NCBI GenBank assembly: GCA_018136815.1 | Contig: CM030931.1 | Coordinates: 2,087,398-2,151,397 of the forward strand | Direction: 5' to 3' | Source: Isochrysis galbana | Taxonomy: Eukaryota > Haptophyta > Isochrysidales > Isochrysidaceae | DNA: 64,000 nucleotides | Shown here: one piece after another, positions 28,574-38,097 of the stretch | How the letters are laid out: each line of letters starts with the position of its first letter | How positions within the stretch are numbered: position 1 is the first letter of the stretch | Notes under the pieces: generated by a model | Told to the model about the DNA's origin: nothing | Database searches by the model: none | Seen by the model: the letters and a program-made list of their open reading frames with translations, nothing else | Position numbers and translations under genes: made by a program

Positions 28574-31030
28574 CTATGAAACATCGGACAATTCATCCTC
28601 GTCATCCTCGCTATCATCGACTTTAGCTGCTACCCGTGTTGCTCGCCGCTTCCCCCTGTGTTGCTCTGTTGAGCGTATCCGTGCATGCCTACCCCTACCC
28701 CTCTGAGTAGCGCTAGCGGCACATTTGCGTATGACGAGCACGACGAAGAAAAGGCTGCCGGACACCGCACATATGGCGATGGTCACCTTGAACGCTTGTG
28801 TGGCTAGTGGCTCAGCAGATTTCACACCCAGCGCTACGACGGATCCATCGGGCGTGAGCAGCATCACCGCAGAGAGCCCTGTCGGCTGGACACCCAGGTG
28901 TGGCAGCACCGGCCTCTTGAGGGCAAGTTCCATCGCGATGGCCTCGGGCCGCTGCCTTTGGCGGTCGCCCATTCTGGGTGCGAGAATGTCGACAATTGCA
29001 AAACGACCCGCGCCGCGCGCCTCCACTATCACGAAGCGAGAATGGTCGATGCGCAAGATTGCACTGAGCGCTCGGCTGAGCTCTGACGCTGCCTCAGGAT
29101 CCACTGTGTGCGCACCGAATCCACTCGAGGCATACCCACCGAGCGCATCCGCAAGATCACCACCTTGTGGTTGGCTGAGACGAGCAAGGCCACTTACGGG
29201 AGGGTCCATTGCAAGTTCAATGCGCACTGCGCCTTCGGGGATCATGGGAAGACTTGGACTCCGCACCTCTGCGCTGGGATCTGAATACTGTTCCCATCCC
29301 TTGAGAGATAAAGGCCGCACGCGGAAGGCGCAACCCCGGGGGCAACGCAGATTCGCGATCTCAATCGAGCCTCCGGACACGCTGGCCTCCACTGTGTGCC
29401 ATGCACGTTGCTCGCCGCTGGCCCGGTCCGCATGATGTGAGTACAACACTTCCCAGACCAGCTGTGGCCGACACGGGCTGACAGCCCAGCTGACACGAAA
29501 TGAAGCCGAGCTGGTCGGTTGAACCTCCGGTGGTGCAGTGAGACTTGAATGCCCCGCATCGGTGAGCAGAGCTATGCTTGATCGACTGGGGTTACTCTCA
29601 CCTGCAGCGTTCACTGCTATCAGGCGAAAGCGATGGGCGGCGTAGACGTTCAGGGAGGTCAGACGCAACTTGCTAGCTACAACGCTCTCGCGTACCGTGA
29701 CCCACTCGTCGCCGGAGGATGCAAGCACCTTAAAGCTAGAGTCACCCGCACATCCAGGTCTCAGAGCCGGAAGGATCAAATCGATCGCGTCACATTGATC
29801 GGTAGTGGCTGGATCGAGCTGCGGGACATCAAATGGCGCTTCAGGTATGGCTGCGGCAGGACCTGTTTCCACGACTAAAGGGTCACTGGCTAGTCCTAGC
29901 CCAATCGAACTGCGCCCACGCACAATTAAGCTATAGCGCGTGCCGGATACTAGCCCAGTAATCTCCATTATATGTGTGCGAGGATCTACATCACGGATGA
30001 TAGGCTCGCCGGCTCCGTCCAATCGAGCAGCAGATATTTGGTATCCCGTTAGCGGCTGGCCTTCACGGGTGACGGCAGGTTCCCACTTGAGTGCCACCGA
30101 GCCGCATGACACGGACATGGTGACGGTACGTGCTGGAGGCAATGGGGCCAAGTCGGAGACAGGAGGCGGCGGCGGCGGTGGTGGCAACGGGGGGCTCGGG
30201 GGTGGGGGAGGGGGGGGTGGCGGTGGTGGATGCTTCGCCGCCGGCGGTGGGGGGGCTGACACGCACAGAATAGTGGGAACTGGACCGACTACGTTGGTCC
30301 CTCCGTTGAAGGCAAAGCCGCCCTTCTCATCCTGCCTCCCGGATAGGGTAAAGATGTAGGCGTTACTCTTTGGGACCCGCATCACATTAGCGCCCCAAGC
30401 ACGCCCGATTTCCACCTGGACGGGGCCATAGTCAAGGAGCACTCTCTGACCGGGGACCCATTGTGATGGTCGTACATGAGCAGAGAAGCCGCGAGACCAT
30501 GCCTTATCAATAGTGACCTCAAATCGGCATCCGAGGTCATCCGGTTCGGTCGAGAAACGAGTAAAGTAGTTGGGCGGCGGAGAAGGGGGGGGAGATGGCA
30601 TACAAACTGGACAGGTCTTGCACATGCATCTCTCGCACCCCCTTGGCCTTTTGCGGGAAGAGCCGCCTATCACAGGCTCTGCTTGGAGCAGCTCAGCGCA
30701 AGATGAGTCGCATTCCTCGTACGCGAGGTCGTCTTGGAAACCAGAGTTGCACCGCTTCTTTCCGGACGGAATCGGTTTTGGCAATACGCATGGCCCGGTA
30801 TCCATGGGTCCACAAGGCGGCGCCGACTCGAGGAGCTTATCGACACAGCAGAAGTGAGCTCCGCCCGGCCTACTTTCGCACTCATTTCCGCCGCACGTGC
30901 CGCAAACCCCAGGGCAGCAGACTCGTTGGTCGACGCTGGTCAACGCATTGCAACTGCTGCCCATGTGTGAGAGGAGCGCCCGCTCGGCTGCAGTCGAGCT
31001 GAGCACGCAGAGAGCGAGCAGGCCGAGCAT
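28574..31030 (-). CDS. Type I surface protein: Cys-rich, CBM2-like, fibronectin III repeats
   Basis: One exon. The ATG at 31030 (818 residues) gives a clean signal peptide (M-L-G-L-L-A-L-C-V-L); the frame continues 60 residues upstream. Order: a Cys-rich head (27-145) with C-C-P-G-V-C-G-T-C-G-G and R-P-G-G-A-H-F-C-C, a module common in haptophyte secreted proteins; an S-P-P-P-S-P-P-P hinge (about 146-153); a β-rich domain (168-257, C-R-F-E-V-T to T-I-L-C) with a carbohydrate-binding CBM2-like pattern; a poly-Pro hinge (259-290); about three fibronectin III domains (301-600; W-E-P, T-G-Y-Q-I, L-V-S-G-T-R-Y-S-L); a further domain to about 735; one transmembrane helix (about 745-768); and a basic then acidic cytoplasmic tail ending E-D-D-E-D-E-L-S-D-V-S. 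Cell-surface adhesion or polysaccharide binding is inferred. Confidence 0.85.
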   Translation of the reverse strand: MLGLLALCVLSSTAAERALLSHMGSSCNALTSVDQRVCCPGVCGTCGGNECESRPGGAHFCCVDKLLESAPPCGPMDTGPCVLPKPIPSGKKRCNSGFQDDLAYEECDSSCAELLQAEPVIGGSSRKRPRGCERCMCKTCPVCMPSPPPSPPPNYFTRFSTEPDDLGCRFEVTIDKAWSRGFSAHVRPSQWVPGQRVLLDYGPVQVEIGRAWGANVMRVPKSNAYIFTLSGRQDEKGGFAFNGGTNVVGPVPTILCVSAPPPPAAKHPPPPPPPPPPPSPPLPPPPPPPPVSDLAPLPPARTVTMSVSCGSVALKWEPAVTREGQPLTGYQISAARLDGAGEPIIRDVDPRTHIMEITGLVSGTRYSLIVRGRSSIGLGLASDPLVVETGPAAAIPEAPFDVPQLDPATTDQCDAIDLILPALRPGCAGDSSFKVLASSGDEWVTVRESVVASKLRLTSLNVYAAHRFRLIAVNAAGESNPSRSSIALLTDAGHSSLTAPPEVQPTSSASFRVSWAVSPCRPQLVWEVLYSHHADRASGEQRAWHTVEASVSGGSIEIANLRCPRGCAFRVRPLSLKGWEQYSDPSAEVRSPSLPMIPEGAVRIELAMDPPVSGLARLSQPQGGDLADALGGYASSGFGAHTVDPEAASELSRALSAILRIDHSRFVIVEARGAGRFAIVDILAPRMGDRQRQRPEAIAMELALKRPVLPHLGVQPTGLSAVMLLTPDGSVVALGVKSAEPLATQAFKVTIAICAVSGSLFFVVLVIRKCAASATQRGRGRHARIRSTEQHRGKRRATRVAAKVDDSEDDEDELSDVS

Positions 31031-32402
31031 TGCATCGCGCCACCCAGTGTGCCAAGCTGGCCACCAGCGTCCGCTCCCCCAGAGCATCGGCAAGAGCTTC
31101 TTCTTGCTCACCTCCTTCTTGTGCCCCCAGTGCACAGAGAACGAGCAAGCACACGAGAGGTGAGGAGGGAACGGTGCGGTGGGGGAGCGAGAGGAGGGAG
31201 GGGAGAGCACACGAGAGGGGAGACACTGAAGTGCGCGGGACGGGGGAGAAGAAGACCTTAGGGGAGGAAGGGGTGGGGGGGAGGGCAGAGAGAGAGAAGG
31301 CGATAGAGACGGGCGGCCCGCCGCCTGTTCGAGGCAGGCTTTTCTTACTCGTATTCTAGAAAAAGATCACGAGGGGCGGCGGGCGGGCGGCGACGACCAA
31401 AATCCTCAGACTACAAGTACCCCTCGTTGCCAAAAGTTTGACGTTCTATTTTTGCGAAGTGCCGGCAGGACTCCCGCTTTCATCGGGCTGATCCGACACA
31501 TCTGGCCTAGCCACTATGCGGGCTGCCGCAGGGCTCCCACAGGTGAGACAGAACCGCAGGCACACTGCCCTGCCTTTGCAGATCATCAGTGCCAATGGCG
31601 ACTATGCATTCGATTGCTCAGCCGGCTGTAGCCCTTGCAAATATAGACAGTTTCCCGACGGGACGTCTTGTAATTGTACAGACTGAAAAGAAAACAAATA
31701 ACCTGGCCCTCTTTTGACGGAACGCGACTTCGACCGTCGCAGCAGGTAGAGCGGGCCCAAAACGGCTGTACAAAAGTCTGACAATAGCGCGAGGCGAGAG
31801 GAGTAGGGGCTCTGGTGGACCGGGAGGGAGAGGGAGTCGCGAGGCCATGGTGGCACATTATCTTGGATCACTGCCGGACCACTGCCGTGGCCGGTGAGCA
31901 GTTCTCGACGCCCTCGCCCACCGCCCACCATCCCTCTGCTGAGCTGCCTCTGTTCCTTCGTCTCCCACTCACTCACTGTAGGGAGCGCTCACACACTTCA
32001 CGAGATGGCGCGACATGTGTGTAGCGCGGGGCGCTCGCCGCGGGTGTACATCTGCTCTCAGTATCAGGTGCGTGCCCGCTGTGCCGATTAATGTGGGACA
32101 AACTTTATTTATGGTTGGCATCATATCAACACTCCACACAACCTCTCACTCCACGAAAGCGCCATCGTGCATTCCTCACCCATCACAACCCGCGAGGGAC
32201 ACAACAGCACGAGTCCAGCAACACTGCACACGTGCCGCCGGCTGCACATCGCACTCACACGTATAGGGCTGCACTTTTAGCTGCATTGCCGCCCACCACG
32301 AACCCGCTGCTACGTGCACTTGCCTCACGCCTTCACTCTTGCACCACGCAGTACGCACTGTAGATGACTCATCGCTCACACCGCCCTCCCACACCACCTC
32401 GG
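31031..32402. other. Intergenic; purine tract upstream of the surface-protein gene
   Basis: 31155-31310 is a G/A-rich tract on plus (pyrimidine-rich on the coding strand of the 31030 gene), 125-280 bp upstream of that ATG. The remainder has no supported gene; frames at 31586-31976 are short and featureless. Confidence 0.45.
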
Positions 32403-33350
32403 TCAGGCAGCTGGAGCGGCGCTGGTGGCTTCGCCGTCATCGGGAAACATGTAGTTCAGCAAGTCCTTGTTGAGCCACGACTTCTTGATCTCGAATTGCA
32501 ACTCCACAGGTTCGCCCGCGTCGTCCACCGCCTCCTCGATATTCTCCTCGTATATTATCTTGTAGCGCAACATCAGCTGAGCCTGCGCCTGAATCCTGTT
32601 GGCGTAGGTGAAGCGATGGCAGGGGGGAAGAGTGCCGATCTCATGCTGCAGCTCGGCCGCCTTCATCTTCATGCTCTTGAGGGTGTTGATCTTCTGGCGG
32701 TACGACCTGTAGATCTGCGCGGCCGGGCTCGTCGCGGTGCAAGGGAGCATAGCGAGATCGCTCGAGGTGAAGCGAGCGCTGCGGCCCCTGCCCTCACCTC
32801 CCTCCTCCTCACCCTCCTCGCCCACAGCCTCTCCTGCCGTCGCGGGCGTTTGCTGCCACGGCGGCTTCAATCAAGGCCGCGTAGTTGGCGATGCGCTCGA
32901 GATGATGCTCGTCGACAGCTCGGACTTTCATTTTGGCGAGAGGTGTGCGCGCGGCCTGCTCCGGCTTGCCCTCCTGCGCACGTCGCAGAAGATAGTATGG
33001 GCGCGCGGTGATGCCGCCGTTCTCGCACAGGCCCCCGATCTGCCACGCCTTCCTGTTCGATGCCACGCTCAGGGCATGCTCCCAGGGCACCTTTAACGTC
33101 TCGATCAAGGTTGCGTGGTCGAGATCGCTCCGCGACTCCTTCGCGAGGCGATTGAACGCCGCCTTCTGCAACGCCTTGTAAAGCCCATAAGGTTCGCGCG
33201 CGTTTTTGAGCTGGTGGAACGTGTAGAGGTCTTCGGGCTGCTGCTTGGACGAGCAGTGCGGCGTTCGCAGCACGAGTCTGATGTGGTTTGTGTAATCAGG
33301 TGGCCGAGCAGCACACGCGCAACGCTCGCGGGCAGTACGCCGGCCGCGAA
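32403..33350 (-). pseudogene. C-terminal remnant of a DDE-type (pogo-like?) transposase
   Basis: On minus, 33305-32809 reads Y-T-N-H-I-R-L-V-L-R-T-P-H-C, E-D-L-Y-T-F-H-Q-L, then P-W-E-H-A-L-S-V-A-S-N-R-K-A-W-Q-I-G-G-L, resembling the end of pogo/Tc1-like transposases (…N-I-x-x-A-F-x-x-T-G-I…). A second frame, 32870-32403, continues with a basic helical tail (Y-R-S-Y-R-Q-K-I-N-T-L-K) and ends D-L-L-N-Y-M-F-P-D-D. The two frames overlap near 32810-32870 in repetitive GGA sequence, and another frame change is needed near 33300, where R-F-A-A-G-V-L-P-A-S-V-A-R-V-L-L-G-H reads in a third frame. No DDE catalytic residues are inside the segment. Most likely a decayed DNA-transposon gene; family assignment is tentative. 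Confidence 0.45.
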
Positions 33351-33515
33351 GCGCATATCCGGTTGTGTGTTTTGTGTGTGTGTATTACCCAATGGCTACC
33401 AAAGGGCGACTCACACACCGAACGGGAAGCGGAAGGATTCTAATCCGCCGACCCCTGCGGTCAGTGGTGAAAATAAATACCGGGGAGGGACCTTTCTTCT
33501 TCCTCCCTGTTGATC

Positions 33516-33959
33516 ATGTCTATGATGCTGGCGCAAAAGACAGCACGCCTATCGTACGAGCCGATGGACTGTACCAGGATGGCACTGGAGATTGTATTGG
33601 ACCATATGCGGCCTGACACCTGTCGTATGGTCGTGACAGACGAGTTATTCACCCGTCATTTGTCCACTCTTCTGATGATTATCACTCATGGATGCCTTGC
33701 TCCTGCGAGGCTCTCGCAAGCACTGGGTATCCGACTCACCGAGGAGCTCACAATTCCAAGGATTCCTGTTGATCTCCACCTGTCTCTGTCAGAATCCAAT
33801 GAGAGACTCCTTTGGGAGGCGGGCGTGCAGCGCTTGTGCGAGCTCGCGCGGAGCTTTCGGTTGTCGTCGGTAAACCTCTCGTGCAACCCGATTGGCGCGG
33901 AGAGTCAGCCTATGCTCTCACAGCTGAGGAAGCTCAAGGTGCAGGTCACCCTGCTGTGA
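33516..33959 (+). CDS. Hypothetical 147-residue protein with LRR-like C-terminus
   Basis: Open from ATG 33516 (or 33522) to TGA 33957-33959. The first 100 residues are helical with no known motif. The end reads L-C-E-L-A-R-S-F-R-L-S-S-V-N-L-S-C-N-P-I-G-A-E, which fits one or two ribonuclease-inhibitor-type leucine-rich repeats. It could be a small gene or the last exon of a longer one. It lies between transposon-derived sequence on the left and a family-A repeat on the right, which lowers confidence. Confidence 0.4.
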   Translation: MSMMLAQKTARLSYEPMDCTRMALEIVLDHMRPDTCRMVVTDELFTRHLSTLLMIITHGCLAPARLSQALGIRLTEELTIPRIPVDLHLSLSESNERLLWEAGVQRLCELARSFRLSSVNLSCNPIGAESQPMLSQLRKLKVQVTLL

Positions 33960-34109
33960 TCACAATGCAATTGAGTGTGTGTGTGAGGGGGGGGGGAGGG
34001 GGGGGGGGAGGGGGGTCGGAGAGGGGGGTCGAATACTAGTAAATATAACATGTATATATGCGGGGGTAAATTTTCCCCCGTGTTCGGGTGGTGCACTGGG
34101 ACTTTTGAT

Positions 34110-34275
34110 GGCCCGCACCTTCCACTGGGGGTCTGGGTCTGGATGGTGATTGCTCAGCTCATGCCAGAAGGCAGAGTCTGAGGGTGACCAACAAGCCCCC
34201 CGGAGGGGAATTGGAGCCTGAGGGGGAGAGCACGAGGCGCCTCCCCCATGTGAACTAAGTATAAACTTAGTTGAC
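34110..34275 (-). repeat. Dispersed repeat family A, copy 4 (highly diverged)
   Basis: Recognisable by GGGTCTGG-TCTGGATGGTGATTGCTCAG, an AAGGCAGAG-CTGAGG block, a GTGACCAACAAGCCCCCC block and AAGTATAAACTTAGTTG at the end. It keeps the family's order but lacks much internal sequence. Confidence 0.5.
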
Positions 34276-34422
34276 TGTGACTGTGACAGATGATACCAGA
34301 AAAGAGTAGAAAGGGGTGGAACACATGTACATGATGCACTTCAAGTCATGGCCACTACGATGGCTGGTTTGCCGTACGGTAGTGTTTTCTGTATAACCAG
34401 AGCTGTCAAGATAGAATTGTGA

Positions 34423-35235
34423 TTAAGCCTCGCGTTGAAGACCTATTACCGAGAGAGCTGCCATGGCTGCAGTTTCCGCTCGCAATATGTTGGGGCCTAG
34501 CGAGACCAAGGTCACACAGCTCATGCCAGAAAATGCCTCAAACTCTGCTGAAGAAAAGCCGCCCTCTGGGCCGATGAGAACACCGGGAGATTTCCCAACT
34601 TCAGCTTCCGTGAGGCGAAGTCCGTTACCCCGCTCATCACATACGCACAACGGAACCGTTGCATCCCACTCGCTGAGGGCTTTCTGCAGTGGTTGAGGCT
34701 CAGTCACAAGCGGCACCGTCAGCCTCCCTGACTGCTCAGCTGCCTCTGTGGCAATCGCAGAGAGCCGCTCTAGATTCACATTGCGCGTTGCACAATACTC
34801 AGTTATCACAGGACGCAGCTCATAGACGCCAAGTTCGGTGGCCTTCTCGACCAGCATCGGCAAGCGTGCCCCCTTCAGTAAGCCAAACAGCAGGATCGGC
34901 CCTCCTGCCCGCGCAGGCGCAACGCGCAGTCGCGACGAGATGGTGAGCTCCGCGGCCTTCCTATCCAGCCGTTTGACCGTTGCCGCAAACTCGCCATCCA
35001 CGCCATTGAACAGTCGGCAGGGCTTGCCCTGGCGGACGCGCATGACAGAGAACAAGTAGTGGCGCTGCTCGTCAGGGAGACTCACATCGGTGCCAACTGC
35101 GAGTGGTAGAGGCGTGTACAGGCGCGGCCCGAGCGCCCTCCCACCTCCTGGTGCTCGACTCGAGCTGGCTAGCGCAGCGCGGCCCACGCTCGCCAACGCA
35201 GCAAGCAGGGCGCCCCGACGTGACAAGGCCGCCAT
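34423..35235 (-). CDS. rsmE: RsmE-type 16S rRNA (uracil1498-N3)-methyltransferase, organellar
   Basis: A single exon of 270 residues from ATG 35235. Residues 1-40 are Ala/Arg/Ser-rich with few acids, typical of an organelle transit peptide. The rest covers the whole bacterial-type enzyme: an N-terminal RNA-binding domain (H-Y-L-F-S-V-M-R-V-R-Q-G, 59-70), K-x-x-x-x-x-x-V-E-K-A-T-E-L-G-V (121-137), E-Q-S-G-R (167-171), and the SPOUT knot signatures I-G-P-E-G-G-F-S (221-228) and S-L-G-P-N-I-L-R-A-E-T-A (245-256), which bind S-adenosylmethionine. It should methylate N3 of the uridine equivalent to U1498 in the plastid or mitochondrial small-subunit rRNA. It is divergent from the two-exon gene at 35762, with about 526 bp between the starts. 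Confidence 0.93.
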   Translation of the reverse strand: MAALSRRGALLAALASVGRAALASSSRAPGGGRALGPRLYTPLPLAVGTDVSLPDEQRHYLFSVMRVRQGKPCRLFNGVDGEFAATVKRLDRKAAELTISSRLRVAPARAGGPILLFGLLKGARLPMLVEKATELGVYELRPVITEYCATRNVNLERLSAIATEAAEQSGRLTVPLVTEPQPLQKALSEWDATVPLCVCDERGNGLRLTEAEVGKSPGVLIGPEGGFSSAEFEAFSGMSCVTLVSLGPNILRAETAAMAALSVIGLQREA

Positions 35236-35761
35236 GGGCGCCGAGACTGTCAGGCTCTGTAAAGCTGTGAACTACTTGATCGAGAGAATCCCCTCTCGGT
35301 CTTCATTCCCCTCCCCTCCCGCGCACTCCGGTGTTTCTCCCCTCTCTCGTGTGCTCTCCCCTCCTTCCTCTTCGCTCCCCCACCGCCCCGTTCCATTGTC
35401 CATTGTCACGCCTTCAAGAATTGTTTTTTCGGAGCCAGCAGCCTATCTACAGCCTACAGCTACAGCCCACGGCATTCCATCGGTCCGTCGGTGCTCGGTG
35501 CCTCGACGTCAGCCTCTGTCACCAAGACGTCCGCGATGCATTCTATGATCGCACCCTCGGCGCCATGCCGAAGCTCGCGTACCTGCGCCTCGGGGCGAAA
35601 GTGAAGGTCGAGAAGTTCATGGTTCATGGCTGCGCTGAAGTCATTCAACGGGTGGCCCGACCTCAGGTATCTGTGAAGTATCCAAATACATTGTGTGAAG
35701 TGTCTAAAGAAACTGTGAAGCCTGAAGGGCTGCTCCCTCTCGCGGTGTGCACGGGGCGGCG
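35236..35761. other. Divergent intergenic region
   Basis: Separates RsmE (minus) from the small gene at 35762 (plus). 35290-35400 is pyrimidine-rich on plus. A frame at 35461-35680 on plus (D-A-F-Y-D-R-T-L-G-A-M-P-K-L-A-Y-L) might be a lost or unrelated exon, but no start or splice context supports it. Confidence 0.4.
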
Positions 35762-36191
35762 ATGATGCTCGCGCGCCGGCTCGTGTGCGCCGAGCAGCGC
35801 GGCTGGAGAGTCGCATGCGCGGCGCAGCCGTGGCTGGACGGCGGTATGAGGCGGCTATCCGGGTTTCCCTCCACTCCCAAATGGCAGAAGCTCGGTGAGT
35901 GCCGCGTGGGTAGACATAGCCAGCCACTTGCACACGTCCTCCGCCAGTTGCTCATTGAATGCATCCTATTTCCCAGATTATGCGACCCTTGAGGTATGGG
36001 ACACAGCCGAAGTGGATGCGCTTGCTGAGCACCTGAAGCAGGAGCGAATGCGCCTCTTTAACGTGTACCGCGTCGCAAAGGAAGAACAACGGAAAGTGGT
36101 TTGGCGGGATGCACAATTTGACCTGAGACGCTTGGATCGCCTGGAGGGCTGGGTGGCACAAGTGAAGAAGGACCCGAGGCGGAACTGGTGA
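35762..36191 (+). CDS. Small hypothetical protein, two exons, possible organelle targeting
   Basis: Exons 35762-35894 and 35977-36191 join in phase 1 (GTGAGT...CCCAG; intron 82 bp) to give 115 residues. The N-terminus (M-M-L-A-R-R-L-V-C-A-E-Q-R-G-W-R-V-A-C) is basic and amphipathic, as in mitochondrial or plastid leaders. The mature part is one long charged helix: L-E-V-W-D-T-A-E-V-D-A-L-A-E-H-L-K-Q-E-R-M-R-L-F-N, then W-R-D-A-Q-F-D-L-R-R-L-D-R-L-E-G-W. This fits a small subunit of an organellar complex such as a ribosome or respiratory enzyme, but I could not match a family. Confidence 0.6.
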
Positions 36192-37837
36192 ATGAATCTC
36201 TCAGATCACGCGAAGTTGTGTGGCTGAAGGGGTGGAATGTTCTGACTGATGCAGTGGAAGAAATTGGAAGATTAACACGGATTCTCGAATCCGAATCGGA
36301 GATTGCAGTTGAACAATGCATGGCTGAAGCGAAGGGGCTACTCGTTCTATCGGTTGTCCTCAGAGTTCAGAGGTGTGTGTGTGTGTGCGCGCGCGCGCGC
36401 GTGTGCTTGCATGGTTGTGGTGCACCTGTGGTGACACGCATGTCAGCCAGTGTGCTGGCACGCCACATCACAGGTCATACTGCATTGCTCACACTCAGCC
36501 ACCTGGATAGTGCAGAGTACCTAAAAGCAAAAGCTTCTGCTTATGACCATACATAGCTGTGGGGCGAGGGCTTTGGCCGTATCATGCCTGGTTCGTTTCT
36601 CGTGTCTCCCTGAGAGCGTGCCCATCCCGAGCACCGGCATTCTCTTGGCCGCCACGCCCTGCCTTGGGGGCACGATTCAACCTTAACCCCAGCTTGAATA
36701 TTCAGCATCCGGCTACTGCTACGACTGAGGTTTTTTTTCGCGCTCACCCCGCCTATTTTGGTACGTAAGCAGCTTTGCCCCTCTGCCCTCTATCTAGCTC
36801 TACCATCCGCAAACGGAAAGTCGCCCTAGACAAGATCACGGTCACAGACATCGCTAGAACAGCTTATTCTTATTGCGAAAGGCGGAACGCAACATCGCCC
36901 CGCAATCCGCGAGAGAACGGTGGATTAGACGACTGGACCTCACCGACGAGGATCGGAAACATGTGGCTAAACTATACACTATACACACTTCCCTTGCTTA
37001 AACACATAGACGAACACCCGCACTTCAAACACATCATCCATAGGAGGCTGTGTACACGAAACAGATTCATATCTAGCCACTAGCCACACGGGCTCGTGCA
37101 GACTATGTGGCCGCTACCGCGAAGACTCTTGCCACTTGCCACCTAGCCGGGTGTCCAGCAACGACGCGAATCCTCGAAGCCCTAGACACCATCACGGGTT
37201 TCACACCCCGTCCCAGACGATCGCGCACCCCGAAAACCAAAGACAGATTGTTTGATTGTTTGTGTATCCAAAGGTGAATGAAAGGTGCCCGCCCCGCACC
37301 CCGATCGCCGATCGCGATCGATAGTCTAAAAAGCTTATTTATACTTGATAGCATGGAAATACGTCCTCAGTCAGAGACTTTTACAGAGTAGAATACGATG
37401 CGTACACCTTTCACTAGTCACTACATCCCAGTCCTCGAAAACACACTAGTAGCGAGAGTCTTCACTATTGTCTATTGTGTCAGAGCAAGAGCAAGGTTGA
37501 TCTCACTCTTGGAGATTGCCTACCGATAGAGAGAGGGAGTTGAGAACTGAACCGCTGGCTTCGTAATGCGCTGCGAGAGGCGCGCTTGAAGGCAATCGAT
37601 AAAATTATACCGGAGGGGGCCCGAAATATATTTCCGCGCGCGGCCGTCAGAGTGTCAGAGTAGGCCTGAAATTGAGTAATTTTCGAAAATTTTGCCGGAG
37701 GACCCCGGGTTTTTTTGGCTGATCTCTCATACCAGATCCTATAGGGAGCTGATTTAGGTCCTCGTTTGCCCATTACCGATGGTGCCCTCCGCACCCCCCT
37801 AGTGAGTGACTGGGCTAACAAATTGCAAAGGCAAAGG
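36192..37837. other. Intergenic with GT/GC microsatellite
   Basis: A GT then GC dinucleotide run lies at 36373-36403. A frame near 36780-37080 (K-R-K-V-A-L-D-K-I-T-V-T-D-I-A) has protein-like composition but is short and surrounded by stops; it may be old transposon sequence. Nothing else is supported. Confidence 0.4.
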
Positions 37838-38015
37838 GGGAAAACCCAGTTAGGCGAACCGACCTACGTCGGTCGACTCACCAGGGAAAAGCACCTGGGG
37901 GGGGGCTCCTCGGTACCCCTCTCGCAGACAGTTGGGGGAAGGTTGTCTATTGTCCAGACGACTTTGAGTTTCAACATTTGTCATTGCTATTTCTATTTGA
38001 TTTTTAGTGTGTGAC
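37838..38015 (+). mobile_element. Ty3/gypsy-like 3'-end fragment
   Basis: Begins GGGGGAAAACCCAGTTAGG and continues GACCGACCTACGTCGGTC, closely matching 15698-15770. No LTR follows before the next gene, so only the 3' internal tail remains. A fossil. Confidence 0.6.
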
Positions 38016-38097
38016 CAGCCGGCTACGCGCAAAGCGCCCCCTCCGAGATGAATGCTTCCGTGTCACCGGAACTAAGATAGCAAGCGTAGTTGGCACT

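Noticed and set aside
35331-35765. A 144-residue plus frame upstream of the small two-exon gene
   Set aside because: Starts in a pyrimidine-rich promoter-like region, has no domain, and no splice join to the downstream gene improves either.
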